A DNA stretch of 57,793 nt from Thermoclostridium caenicola. Its GTDB lineage: Bacteria > Bacillota > Clostridia > DSM-8532. Under the pieces are notes generated by a model. That model ran no database searches. It saw nothing but the letters and a program-made list of their open reading frames with translations, and was not told the origin of the DNA. The translations under genes were made by a program, and so were the position numbers. Where the stretch lies: positions 1 to 57,793 of the forward strand of contig NZ_FQZP01000011.1 of NCBI RefSeq assembly GCF_900142095.1, read 5' to 3'. Below are positions 9,114 through 16,761 of this stretch, in pieces; position 1 is the first letter of the stretch; each line of letters begins with the position of its first letter.

Positions 9114-9194
9114 GCCGCTTTGGATCCAAAGCGGCTCTTTTAGGCTCATGAACAGGCCGATGGGGCTGCCGGCGCGTAAGCCGACAACCCCATC
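9114..9194. terminator. paired hairpins between yvyF2 and sua5
   Basis: A perfect palindrome (GCCGCTTTGG/CCAAAGCGGC, 9114-9135) followed on the plus strand by TCTTTT, and a second stem GATGGGG (9159-9165) pairing with CCCCATC (9188-9194). They lie just after the stop of the last gene of the flagellar unit and probably end that transcript, though the minus-strand U-runs are weak. Confidence 0.5.
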
Positions 9195-9216
9195 CCTTTA
9201 TCGAATATGCCAGTTT

Positions 9217-9633
9217 TTACTTTTCATCCTTTTCATAATACCGGACTTCGCGGGTATACTTGTGCTTGTCCTCCTTGAACTTGCCGTATGGTGTGATCTT
9301 TACGCCTTTCAACTGTTTGGCGGTTCCTTCCCTGTAACAGATGTCACAAAAGCGGCCGCTGTTCACAGGCTTTCCGCACAGCTCACACCGGAGGAAACCC
9401 TTGTTGTCCCCTACGATCTCCAGTCTTTCCTCTTTCAGATAGCGCTTGATCTGCCGCAGCGACACACCCGTATGCTGCATGACCTCGGTGGTGCTGGCTC
9501 CCTGGTGTTCCGACAGGAAATCCTTGATCTTTTTAAAATCCTCCTCGTCCAGGGGCGCGCAGACGGGACAGACATTTTCCAATCCTCTTCTCTCAAACAT
9601 GCGACCGCATCGCTGACACTCGTAGTTTGCCAT
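9217..9633 (-). CDS. YvyF-type flagellar zinc-ribbon protein, paralogue 2
   Basis: A 138-residue protein with an N-terminal zinc ribbon (CQRCG...CPVC), a central helix-turn-helix-like segment (TEVMQHTGVSLRQIKRYLKE, about 48-67) and a second zinc ribbon (CELCG...CDICYREG). The same architecture and many identical positions occur in the 146-residue protein at 21559-21999. Both match the flagellar operon protein family that includes B. subtilis YvyF. Function is not established; DNA binding or regulation is plausible from the fold. It is the last gene of the flaG-fliD-fliS transcript, 11 bases after the fliT-like gene. The C-terminal tail is Lys/Glu/Tyr-rich. Confidence 0.75.
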   Translation of the reverse strand: MANYECQRCGRMFERRGLENVCPVCAPLDEEDFKKIKDFLSEHQGASTTEVMQHTGVSLRQIKRYLKEERLEIVGDNKGFLRCELCGKPVNSGRFCDICYREGTAKQLKGVKITPYGKFKEDKHKYTREVRYYEKDEK

Positions 9634-9644
9634 AGTCCCCTCCG

Positions 9645-10124
9645 TTACTTTTTTTGATCAAAATAGGGATTGGCAAGATTCTGCCCGGGGCGCAGGTAGG
9701 CCGCACTAACCTTTCTGAAACTGTTGGACTGGCTGATTTTGCCCTTGAGTTCGGCTATCCTGCTCTTCACCGCCGCGGTATTTTCATCATCCACGACCTT
9801 GATTTCGCGGAGGATGTCAAGAACAGCAGCGGTATTCTCCTTCAGTTCCGCAGCGCCGGGAATCTGCCAGGCGGGCAATTCGTCGAGGGATTTTATCCCC
9901 AATGTCCGCTTAAGCCCCTGCAGATAGACCAGGAACTGCTCGTCCAGCTTGTCCACCGCATCCATCCTCGCCTGCTTTTTGGCGATGAGGAGTTCCAGTT
10001 CATCCATGTCGTCGCCGGCAATGGCTTCTTTCTGAAGACGGGTCAGGTCCAGCATCTCCTTAAGCCGCGCCTGCTTCTGGACAAGGATTTCATTGAGTCT
10101 TGAAAGATATACCTGAGGCTCCAT
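9645..10124 (-). CDS. FliT/FlgN-like flagellar chaperone candidate
   Basis: A 159-residue, almost entirely helical charged protein with heptad-like Leu spacing (about 5-40 and 90-135), consistent with an export chaperone. Its place directly after fliD-fliS is where many Firmicutes carry fliT, the chaperone of the FliD cap. Sequence resemblance alone is weak and a separate FlgN is encoded at 20519-21022, so FliT-like is the better guess. Start supported by AGGAGCTGCC. It is 11 bases from fliS and from yvyF2, so all are likely co-translated. Confidence 0.55.
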   Translation of the reverse strand: MEPQVYLSRLNEILVQKQARLKEMLDLTRLQKEAIAGDDMDELELLIAKKQARMDAVDKLDEQFLVYLQGLKRTLGIKSLDELPAWQIPGAAELKENTAAVLDILREIKVVDDENTAAVKSRIAELKGKISQSNSFRKVSAAYLRPGQNLANPYFDQKK

Positions 10125-10135
10125 ACCGGCAGCTC

Positions 10136-10546
10136 CTATTTCGCCTGCTCGACAAGCTCAGGCATCTTCCGGGGATGTTTGGCAAGCTTCATGGCCTGTT
10201 CCCATGTATCCCTCAGCTGCTTTGCCATGTCGAGGACCTCTCCCAGAATGGCGGAATCCTTGTGGGTATTGGCTTCGATCAGCCTTCTGAGCATATAGTC
10301 GTAAAGCAGTTCCAGACTGGCGGCTATTTCGTATTTCTTATCCAGTGTGGCCATGAATTCCTGGATGATATCCTGGGCCCGGATGATATTGTTGTGCGCC
10401 TCTTCGGTCTTGTTCTTCTCGACGGCATCAATACCCCTCATGATAAACTTGACCAGGCCGTTGTAAAGCATCAGGGTCAATTCTTCAGGACTGGCCGTCT
10501 GGATGCTTTTTTCCTTGTATTGCTGATAGGCGTTCTGAGCTAGCAT
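10136..10546 (-). CDS. fliS: flagellin export chaperone FliS
   Basis: A 136-residue cytosolic chaperone that binds the flagellin C terminus and stops premature polymerisation. Family features: NAYQQYKEKSIQTASPEEL at the N terminus, LMLYNGLVKFI, and four helices ending in a variable tail. Length is typical. It follows fliD in the usual order flaG-fliD-fliS. In Bacillus FliS also relates to the CsrA/FliW loop by freeing flagellin, and all these partners are in this window. Confidence 0.93.
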   Translation of the reverse strand: MLAQNAYQQYKEKSIQTASPEELTLMLYNGLVKFIMRGIDAVEKNKTEEAHNNIIRAQDIIQEFMATLDKKYEIAASLELLYDYMLRRLIEANTHKDSAILGEVLDMAKQLRDTWEQAMKLAKHPRKMPELVEQAK

Positions 10547-10592
10547 GAAAATGATCCTCCCCTGAAATCAAGCTTTGCGCGGCACTCTATGG

Positions 10593-12530
10593 TCAGCCCT
10601 GGTTAAATTGCATGGCCAGCCATGCGCTCTGCATATTCATCTGGCTGATATAGGTCTCCAGCACAGAGAACTGCCGGTAATAGTTTTCTTCCTTTCTGGT
10701 CAGCTTTTCAATCATGGCCTTGATCCTTTTGTCATAGTCCTCCAGTTCGTCATCCAGCAGGTTGTCGTTGTAGGTGATATCCCCCTCCATGCCTGCCTTC
10801 TCCAGGAGAACGCCCTTATTGCCGTTGGCATCCCTGTAAATGGAGATCTGATCCTCAATGATATCGGCTATCCTGTGGAAGACACCCGATTTCTTGTATC
10901 TGGATGCCTTCTGCTCGGCTGTGGATGTCCTGTAATAGGCCGGATTTTCGGGATCCACGCCGTTCAAAAGTTTGGCCACTTCATCGGGATTCTCCATCAG
11001 GGCCTTCCTGAGTTTGTCCTCATCGACCGTCAGCCTGCCCCCGTCAAGGTAGCTGGTGGTTCCGATGCCGATATCCTTCATGGTCAGGCTGCAGCCTTCA
11101 ACGGGTTCATACATGGCCGTACGCATGGCTGTCAGCATCCTGCGGAGGATGTCATCATTCCTCAGAAGGCCGGTCTTGGCCTTCGCCTCCCATTTTTCGA
11201 TGTCGGAATCCTTCATCTCCGCCTTTTGGGCATCGGTGAGGGGTGGGAAATTCCTGTCATACTTCTCATTGATCTTGCCGTTGAGGTAATCGATGAGCTC
11301 ATTGTATTTATTGATGAAATTCCTGATATTCTCAACGGCCTTGTCCACATCCATCTCCACCGTGACGGTGTCTCCTTCGGAATCGGTGGGATGCGCTTCC
11401 TTCAGGTTGTAGGTCACGCCGTTGATGGTGAACTGGTTGGAACTTCTGACCACCTGCTGGTTCCCGTTAATCAGGATGACGGCATCCTGGCCCTCAGTGC
11501 GTTCGGCCCGGTCATCCGAAAGGCCAAGCGCGGTCAGGAAATTACCGCCAATGTCCTCCACCACCAGGTTATCGCCCTGGCCCAGCTGTTTGGAGGTCAG
11601 GGTAAATTTATCGGCCAGCTCATCATACTGGATGGTTACATTGGCCTCGGTGGTGTTGTTGATGCGGGCCAGCACCTGGGAAAGGGTCTCAGTCTTTTTG
11701 GCGGTGATAAGCTTGCCATTGATGCTGAACTGGACTTCGCCGTTCTCATTGAACTGGAGCGGTTCGGCCAGCTTGTCCTGCAGTTTTTCCAGCGTGTCGT
11801 TGAGGGATATGCGGTTGGAATCCCCGGCCTTAAGGCCAAGGGCGGAAAGACCGCTTTTTTCGGGATCTGCTGGATTTCCTACGGTCACCCTGGTGGCACC
11901 ACCAGTGGTACCGATGGTCAGTTTCCCGGACTCAAAGCCCACTGTGAGCTTGCCTGTCCCAAAGGCCTTATCCAGGGCATCCTGAAGCTGTGTGGCTATA
12001 TAATTCGGATCCGCCGGATTCAGGCTGTAATTATCCAGCGCGATTTCCTTCGATACCCCGTCCAGGGTTACCATGATGCTCTTGCCTGAGAGGTTCAGGT
12101 CATCGGAAACCTCACCGGTTATCGCCCTGCTCACGGGCGCGCCGCTGACAGCCTTATCCCCGGTAGCCACCTGCAGCACCTTCACCCGGTGGATTCCGGC
12201 CTGCGCGTCGGCGACGGCGGAAACATCCAGGTAGGCATTGCTGCTGGTTTTTGCCGACATCACCTTGACGGAATTGGTGGACAGGATATAGGACGAGCGG
12301 TTCACAATGTCGAAGAACGTACTCTTAAGTCCCCTGAGCCTGTTGATCACTTCACGGTAAGCATCCCGCTTCCATTCCACGAGGGTCCGTTTTTGGTAAA
12401 GCCTGTCCAGCGGGATTCTTTCGGCCTTCATGAGTTCCTGGACCATGGTATCGGTATCCAGTCCCGACAGCCCGGTGATCCTTGTTTTGGACGAAAATCC
12501 CGTAATGCCGCTGGTATTGAATATATTCAT
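10593..12530 (-). CDS. fliD: flagellar filament cap protein FliD
   Basis: A 645-residue secreted cap protein that folds flagellin at the filament tip. The N-terminal FliD domain is seen in GLDTDTMVQELMKAERIPLD and the C-terminal domain in the final 250 residues, with a terminal coiled coil (EDYDKRIKAMIEKLTRKEE) and the MNMQSAWL end. The middle (about 150-380) is the variable, surface-exposed part, Thr/Asn/Gly-rich. Longer than B. subtilis FliD (498), consistent with an enlarged central domain. Start supported by AAGGTGAC. It lies 7 bases after flaG. Confidence 0.95.
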   Translation of the reverse strand: MNIFNTSGITGFSSKTRITGLSGLDTDTMVQELMKAERIPLDRLYQKRTLVEWKRDAYREVINRLRGLKSTFFDIVNRSSYILSTNSVKVMSAKTSSNAYLDVSAVADAQAGIHRVKVLQVATGDKAVSGAPVSRAITGEVSDDLNLSGKSIMVTLDGVSKEIALDNYSLNPADPNYIATQLQDALDKAFGTGKLTVGFESGKLTIGTTGGATRVTVGNPADPEKSGLSALGLKAGDSNRISLNDTLEKLQDKLAEPLQFNENGEVQFSINGKLITAKKTETLSQVLARINNTTEANVTIQYDELADKFTLTSKQLGQGDNLVVEDIGGNFLTALGLSDDRAERTEGQDAVILINGNQQVVRSSNQFTINGVTYNLKEAHPTDSEGDTVTVEMDVDKAVENIRNFINKYNELIDYLNGKINEKYDRNFPPLTDAQKAEMKDSDIEKWEAKAKTGLLRNDDILRRMLTAMRTAMYEPVEGCSLTMKDIGIGTTSYLDGGRLTVDEDKLRKALMENPDEVAKLLNGVDPENPAYYRTSTAEQKASRYKKSGVFHRIADIIEDQISIYRDANGNKGVLLEKAGMEGDITYNDNLLDDELEDYDKRIKAMIEKLTRKEENYYRQFSVLETYISQMNMQSAWLAMQFNQG

Positions 12531-12537
12531 ATATTAG

Positions 12538-12906
12538 TCACCTTCTTTCATCCACCAGCAGGCCCGCGATTTCGAGCATGCTGGCAAACATGTCCAGTAT
12601 CTTTTCCGAAGGTATCTCCCGGATCACTTCCTTTGTTTCGCTGTCAACGACGCGAACAATGATCTCATTGGTCCTTTCATGGATCCGGAACTCCAGGTAA
12701 CGGTTCTGGATGGCCATGGTCTTGTTGGCCTTTTCCACGGCTTTCCTCAGAAAGCCTTCGCTGAGCTGCCAATCGGAGGCGGTCTCCTCATACCTGGCAG
12801 CTTCCTTTACAGGGCCGGCATTCCCGGGGGATACGTTCTTCGCCGCAGTCTCCGAGGAAACCGGAGCCTTAACGGTTACATTATTTTCTATACCACCAAT
12901 TCGCAT
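12538..12906 (-). CDS. flaG: flagellar protein FlaG
   Basis: A 122-residue FlaG-family protein. The conserved C-terminal half is clear: LEFRIHERTNEIIVRVVDSE, then TKEVIREIPSEKILDMFA, the hallmark of FlaG. The N-terminal third is low-complexity (Ala/Val/Lys/Ser). Its role is poorly defined but deletions in other bacteria alter filament length or stability. The start at 12906 is selected because GGGAGGGAAAGG precedes it; a start 33 bases upstream would leave almost no leader after the predicted sigma-D promoter at 12956. It opens the flaG-fliD-fliS unit, divergent from flagellin. Confidence 0.85.
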   Translation of the reverse strand: MRIGGIENNVTVKAPVSSETAAKNVSPGNAGPVKEAARYEETASDWQLSEGFLRKAVEKANKTMAIQNRYLEFRIHERTNEIIVRVVDSETKEVIREIPSEKILDMFASMLEIAGLLVDERR

Positions 12907-12955
12907 ACCTTTCCCTCCCGAAACAAACGAAAACTTCAAACCTCTTGCGAAATAT

Positions 12956-12983
12956 ATATCGGCATGCCGTGAAAAAAAATGAA
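12956..12983 (-). promoter_or_regulatory. candidate sigma-D promoter for flaG-fliD-fliS
   Basis: Minus strand carries a perfect sigma-28/sigma-D minus-10 element GCCGATAT at 12956-12963, about 50 bases before the flaG start. The minus-35 region (TTCAT about 15-17 bases upstream) is a poor match to TAAA, so activity depends mainly on the minus-10. Confidence 0.5.
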
Positions 12984-13103
12984 TTCATTAAAAAACAATA
13001 ATAAATTATTCAAAGCAAAAATGCGATGATTAAACCGCCGGTGTAATTTTCCAAAATTTTTGTTTTGTCATCCGCCATTGTGGTAAAAAAGTATTGCGCA
13101 CTC

Positions 13104-13131
13104 TAAAGTCGGACACAAAGTGAGACGATAT
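13104..13131 (+). promoter_or_regulatory. sigma-D promoter of flagellin gene
   Basis: TAAAGTC at 13104-13110 and GACGATAT at 13124-13131, with 16 bases between TAAA and the minus-10, match the sigma-28/sigma-D consensus TAAA-N15-GCCGATAT. Transcription would start near 13138, giving a leader of about 130 bases that contains the CsrA sites. Confidence 0.75.
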
Positions 13132-13224
13132 ATTTGGCAGAAGGAAAACTTTTTTGCCGTTCAGGCGCCGGTTCGGCAGAAAGGTTTACCCATAAACCCC
13201 GTTCCGGGTGAAAGGAACAAAACG

Positions 13225-13263
13225 CGGGAGAAAGGACTCTCCCGGAAAATGAATCAAGGAGGA
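13225..13263 (+). promoter_or_regulatory. CsrA-binding sites in flagellin mRNA leader
   Basis: A 7-bp stem (CGGGAGA 13225-13231 with TCTCCCG 13238-13244) presents the hexaloop AAGGAC (13232-13237), which places GGA in the loop as CsrA prefers. A second GGA-rich element, AAGGAGGA at 13256-13263, is the ribosome binding site itself, 7 bases before the flagellin ATG. This two-site arrangement is the one described for B. subtilis hag, where CsrA bridging blocks translation. CsrA and its antagonist FliW are encoded 2 kb away. Confidence 0.75.
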
Positions 13264-13270
13264 TGATTGT

Positions 13271-14653
13271 ATGATTATCAATCACAACATTTCCGCGCTG
13301 AACACCTATCGTCAGCTGACCGTCAACAATTCCGCAACCAGCAAGTCTCTGGAGAAGCTGTCTTCCGGTTACAGGATCAACCGTGCCGGTGACGACGCTG
13401 CCGGTCTTGCCATCAGTGAGAAGATGAGAGGTCAGATCCGTGGTCTGAACATGGCTTCCAAGAACGCGCAGGACGGTATATCCCTGATCCAGACCGCTGA
13501 AGGTGCCCTCAATGAAACCCACAGCATCCTGCAGCGCATGAGAGAGCTCGCCGTACAGGCTGCCAACGGCACCAACACCGATGCGGATCGTACAGAGATC
13601 CAGAAGGAAATTGAACAGCTGAAGTCCGAGATCGACCGTATCTCCACCGACACCGAGTTCAACACCCTGAAGCTCCTGGACGGTTCCATCTCCAATAACA
13701 TGAAGCTGGATGACACAAATGCAACTAAGATCCTTTCTGTGGAAGTCATGGACGACAACCTTAAGGTTGGGGATTTCACCATATCCCTCACCGGAGCAAC
13801 AGTTGTAGCCGCAGCTGAAAATAACTTGAGCGGTGTCGACACGACTGTCGGATTCACATCCAGCGGAGACCCCGTCAAAATGGGGACTTATACCCTTCAA
13901 ATCAAAGACTCCGGAGATGGTACTACTTTCAACCTGTATCTTGTTGATTCAAAGAAAACCGTTATTGGTACAGGTTCCGTAGATAAGGATTCCAGCGGTT
14001 CAACAACTGTTGTGTCAATAGGCGGCTTGGATTTCACATTTGACGAGACGGCAATAGCTGAAGGCGATGTAGAGATAACCGTATCCGCTGATATTGAGGG
14101 TTCTGTGACTGGACCTGACGGTACAGTGCTTGGCGCCATAGATGCTGATGACATCACCACCGGTTATGTGAATGTTGGCGGCTTAAAGATCAACTTTGAC
14201 AGCACAATAACTGGCGGTTCGTCCGGTTCACCTACAGTAACCAAAGCCACCTTCTCATCCAAAGCGGTCGCCTTCCAGATCGGAGCCAATGAAGGACAGT
14301 ACACCAAGCTGGCCATCAACAACATGTCATCCGAGGCTCTGGGTGTTGACGGCATTGATCTTTCAACCGGTGAAAGCGCCAGCAAGGCCATCACCACCAT
14401 CGACAATGCTATTCAGCTGGTTTCCGCTGAGCGCGCCAAGTTGGGTGCCATCCAGAACCGTCTGGAACACACCATCAACAACCTGGGTACCTCCGCAGAG
14501 AACCTGTCAGCCGCCGAAAGCCGTATCCGCGACGTAGACATGGCAAAGGAAATGATGGAGTTCACCAAGAACAGCATCCTGCAGCAGGCAGCACAGGCCA
14601 TGCTGGCTCAGGCCAATCAGCAGCCCCAGGGTGTACTGCAGTTGCTCAGATAA
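13271..14653 (+). CDS. hag: flagellin
   Basis: A 460-residue filament subunit. The N-terminal D0/D1 region (1-140) is highly conserved: [32 protein letters not shown], and [12 protein letters not shown]. The C-terminal D1/D0 region (about 345-460) has [24 protein letters not shown] and ends with [19 protein letters not shown]. The middle, about 200 residues, is Gly/Ser/Thr/Asp-rich and is the exposed variable part. The conserved ends use strongly biased, C-ending codons. The middle uses many A/T-ending codons (gca, aca, tca, ata), suggesting a different history or weaker selection. It is the only plus-strand gene within the flagellar block and has its own sigma-D promoter, CsrA-controlled leader and terminator. 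Confidence 0.98.
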   Translation: MIINHNISALNTYRQLTVNNSATSKSLEKLSSGYRINRAGDDAAGLAISEKMRGQIRGLNMASKNAQDGISLIQTAEGALNETHSILQRMRELAVQAANGTNTDADRTEIQKEIEQLKSEIDRISTDTEFNTLKLLDGSISNNMKLDDTNATKILSVEVMDDNLKVGDFTISLTGATVVAAAENNLSGVDTTVGFTSSGDPVKMGTYTLQIKDSGDGTTFNLYLVDSKKTVIGTGSVDKDSSGSTTVVSIGGLDFTFDETAIAEGDVEITVSADIEGSVTGPDGTVLGAIDADDITTGYVNVGGLKINFDSTITGGSSGSPTVTKATFSSKAVAFQIGANEGQYTKLAINNMSSEALGVDGIDLSTGESASKAITTIDNAIQLVSAERAKLGAIQNRLEHTINNLGTSAENLSAAESRIRDVDMAKEMMEFTKNSILQQAAQAMLAQANQQPQGVLQLLR

Positions 14654-14678
14654 TTCAATCATACAACCGGCGCAAATC

Positions 14679-14708
14679 AAAAGAACCGGATTTATATCCG
14701 GTTCTTTT
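14679..14708 (+). terminator. flagellin terminator
   Basis: Inverted repeat AAAAGAACCGGAT/ATCCGGTTCTTTT with a short loop, followed by ATTAT; a strong intrinsic terminator 25 bases after the flagellin stop. Confidence 0.85.
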
Positions 14709-14720
14709 ATTATGGTTTCA

Positions 14721-14867
14721 GGTTCTAAAATAAATAGGTTCTATATTAAGGTTCTACATCAAATGTTGGGGTGGAACCAGTAAAATGAAGTAGCGTATGT
14801 AATAAAGGCAGATGATCAGGTATGGTCATCTGCCAATTTTGAAGGTTCTATAATAAATGTTGGGGTG
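14721..14867. repeat. short direct repeats, possible insertion-sequence end remnants
   Basis: The heptamer GGTTCTA occurs four times (14721, 14737, 14750, 14844). Two copies extend to a 24-base unit GGTTCTA-nnnn-AAATGTTGGGGTG (14750-14773 and 14844-14867), identical except at three of the four n positions. Such units look like terminal repeats of transposable elements or MITEs. No transposase reading frame remains between them. The family assignment cannot be made from sequence alone. Confidence 0.5.
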
Positions 14868-14940
14868 CTGAAGAATGAACGCTTCAGCACTCCATCGAAA
14901 TGCCGGGGCATTGGCTGAACGTCAGCAACGACCCGGCATT
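14807..14940. terminator. three hairpins between csrA and flagellin
   Basis: Stems GGCAGATGA/TCATCTGCC (14807-14834), GTGCTGAAG/CTTCAGCAC (14865-14890) and AATGCCGGG/CCCGGCATT (14899-14940, with an inner GCTGA/TCAGC stem). They lie downstream of csrA on the minus strand. The first is followed there by TTTATTA and is the best terminator candidate. The rest of 14655-15033 contains no convincing gene. Confidence 0.55.
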
Positions 14941-15033
14941 TGTATGCGTTCTGATAGTATGGACATGTGATAAACCATCACTGGAATCCTGTCAGCATTA
15001 CAGCCCAGCAATATTGCCCGGGCTGGCCCTGCT

Positions 15034-15282
15034 TCAGGCCTCCGGCTCAGCGTCTCCCTTCAGCGGTCGGCCTTTCAGCCTGTCAATGACATCCCGGGAA
15101 CGCATGGTGGCCAACTGGTTCTCACTCCGGATCTCCTCATAGATTTCCTTGCGGTGCACGGCCACGCTCCTGGGCGCCTTAATCCCAAGCCGCACCTGGT
15201 CCCCCTGGATATCGATGAGGGATATCTCTATATCATGGCCGATCATGACCGATTGTCCTTTTTTTCTTGTCAGTACCAACAT
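15034..15282 (-). CDS. csrA: translational regulator CsrA
   Basis: An 82-residue RNA-binding homodimer subunit that recognises GGA in hairpin loops. Family hallmarks: MLVLTRKKGQSVMIG at the N terminus, the central DIEISLIDIQGDQVRLGIKAP and VAVHRKEIYEEI. The ATG at 15282 gives the canonical MLVLTRK start; a TTG three codons upstream is less likely. The C-terminal tail (about 60-82) is longer than E. coli CsrA, as in flagellar Firmicutes, where this tail is used by FliW. It sits 39 bases downstream of fliW, as in Bacillus. Likely target: the hag leader at 13225-13263. Confidence 0.97.
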   Translation of the reverse strand: MLVLTRKKGQSVMIGHDIEISLIDIQGDQVRLGIKAPRSVAVHRKEIYEEIRSENQLATMRSRDVIDRLKGRPLKGDAEPEA

Positions 15283-15321
15283 ATGGTTCAACCCCTTAAT
15301 CGCGCGGCGGCTTCGTTACTG

Positions 15322-15747
15322 TCATCGGTTGAGGTAGTACCGGATGGGCAGGGATTCGTCCTGCTGAAGCACCTGCTTGCCCAGTTTCTTTTCCACATTG
15401 ATGATGAGCGGCGCCTTCAGGTTCACCCTTATGTCCCTGGGATCTTCAGGAATGACCACAACGACCAGAGTCAATACCGTATCGGGGCTGGTGATGCCTA
15501 AAAACTCAACATCCGCATCCTCCAGCTTTACCTCATACCCATTATATATAACAAAGGGATCGGTGACAACAAAGCATATTTCAGGCCTTTCAAGGCTCTG
15601 GAGCCAGAAGAAGTTCACAAACCCTTCTCCCATGCTCAGCAGGGTAAACCTGCGAAGCTCCTCAAAGCCCGGTATGCCCTCGGGAAAGGTGATCACATCT
15701 TCCTCATGAATCTCGATGGCTCCAAAAGGCTCCGTATTGATTTGCAT
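15322..15747 (-). CDS. fliW: flagellar assembly factor FliW
   Basis: A 141-residue protein that sequesters CsrA and is itself titrated by newly made flagellin, coupling flagellin translation to export. Motifs: ITFPEGIPGFEEL, FFWLQSLERPEICFVV, DPFVIYNGYEVKL, and VIPEDPRDIRVNLKAPLIIN near the C terminus. The start at MQINTEPFG (15747) is chosen because GGAGGTGCTGCT precedes it; an upstream in-frame Met would run back over the flgL stop. It lies between flgL and csrA, the standard arrangement. Confidence 0.97.
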   Translation of the reverse strand: MQINTEPFGAIEIHEEDVITFPEGIPGFEELRRFTLLSMGEGFVNFFWLQSLERPEICFVVTDPFVIYNGYEVKLEDADVEFLGITSPDTVLTLVVVVIPEDPRDIRVNLKAPLIINVEKKLGKQVLQQDESLPIRYYLNR

Positions 15748-15785
15748 AGCAGCACCTCCAATATGTCCCGATGGCATGATGCGCA

Positions 15786-16715
15786 TCATTTCAGGTAATC
15801 AACCAGTGACGGCTGAATTACCCTGGCCGTGGTCGAGAGTGAAGCCTGATACACGTTTTGCTCGTTAAACAGGTTCATGATGGCCTCCGCCATATCCACG
15901 TCCTCATTGAGGCTCATGAGCTTGGTGAAATTCACATAGTCGTCGTCCAGGCGGTTGCTGGTCAGCTCGACGCGGTTCATCCTGGCACCGAGACCGGCCC
16001 GGACGCGGAGCAGGTTCTCTATTTCCAGATCCAGTTCCCCCAACAGGTTTGAAATCTTTTCATGCTGATTTTCACCAGGATCTAGCTCCTCGCCGTTTAT
16101 TGCCTTCTTAATGTTAACCAATGTACTGATTAATAAGCAATCGCCATCCTCGGCAGCATCATTTGCCCGGTTGAACAGATCGCTTCCCGGCACGTTCACG
16201 TTGATTCTATCGCCTATGCCGATCTCGAACTGGATAAATTCATCTTTCGCAACATCAACATTAAATGTTCCATCACTCTTCAGCAGAGGTTTGTCGGTTT
16301 TAAAGCCGGAGAAGATGTAGCGCCCGGCGTAAGAAGTATTGGCCAGCTGAATGACCTGCGTGATAAGTTCCTGGGCCTCTGCGCCTATCTTTTGCAAATC
16401 ATCAGGCGTATTGGTTCCGTTGGCGGCCTGCACGGTTATCTCCCTGAAACGCTGGAGAACGTCATTGATCTGGTTCATGGTGGCCTCGGTGATCGCCATC
16501 CAGGAAAGGGCATCATCCATATTCCTGCTGTACTGCTGTATCTCGGCCACGTCAGTCCTGAGCTTCAGCGCCCTGGAGGCCACGATGGGATCATCAGAGG
16601 GCATGCTGATCTTCTTTCCCGTGGCCAGCTGATTCTGGTATTTCATCGTCCTGTTCAGGTTGCTGGACAAATGCGTCATGATATTGTTAATGAGCATGTT
16701 ATTGGTGATTCTCAT
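15786..16715 (-). CDS. flgL: hook-filament junction protein FlgL (HAP3)
   Basis: A 309-residue junction protein between FlgK and the filament. The N terminus (MRITNNMLINNIMTHLSSNL) and the flagellin-like coiled coil with GKKISMPSDDPIVASRALKLR identify it; AYAGRY-type NTSYAGRYIFSGF is the usual FlgL landmark, and the C terminus has the expected NLFNEQNVYQASLSTTARV. The middle (about 145-215) is the variable domain and is AT-richer than its flanks. Start supported by GGGAGGTAGGG. It is 46 bases from flgK1. Confidence 0.95.
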   Translation of the reverse strand: MRITNNMLINNIMTHLSSNLNRTMKYQNQLATGKKISMPSDDPIVASRALKLRTDVAEIQQYSRNMDDALSWMAITEATMNQINDVLQRFREITVQAANGTNTPDDLQKIGAEAQELITQVIQLANTSYAGRYIFSGFKTDKPLLKSDGTFNVDVAKDEFIQFEIGIGDRINVNVPGSDLFNRANDAAEDGDCLLISTLVNIKKAINGEELDPGENQHEKISNLLGELDLEIENLLRVRAGLGARMNRVELTSNRLDDDYVNFTKLMSLNEDVDMAEAIMNLFNEQNVYQASLSTTARVIQPSLVDYLK

Positions 16716-16761
16716 AACCCTACCTCCCGGAATACCGTTCTTTGAGCGATTGCATGGCGCT

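Noticed and set aside
10575-12089. 504-codon frame opposite fliD
   Set aside because: Shadow of FliD; no independent support.
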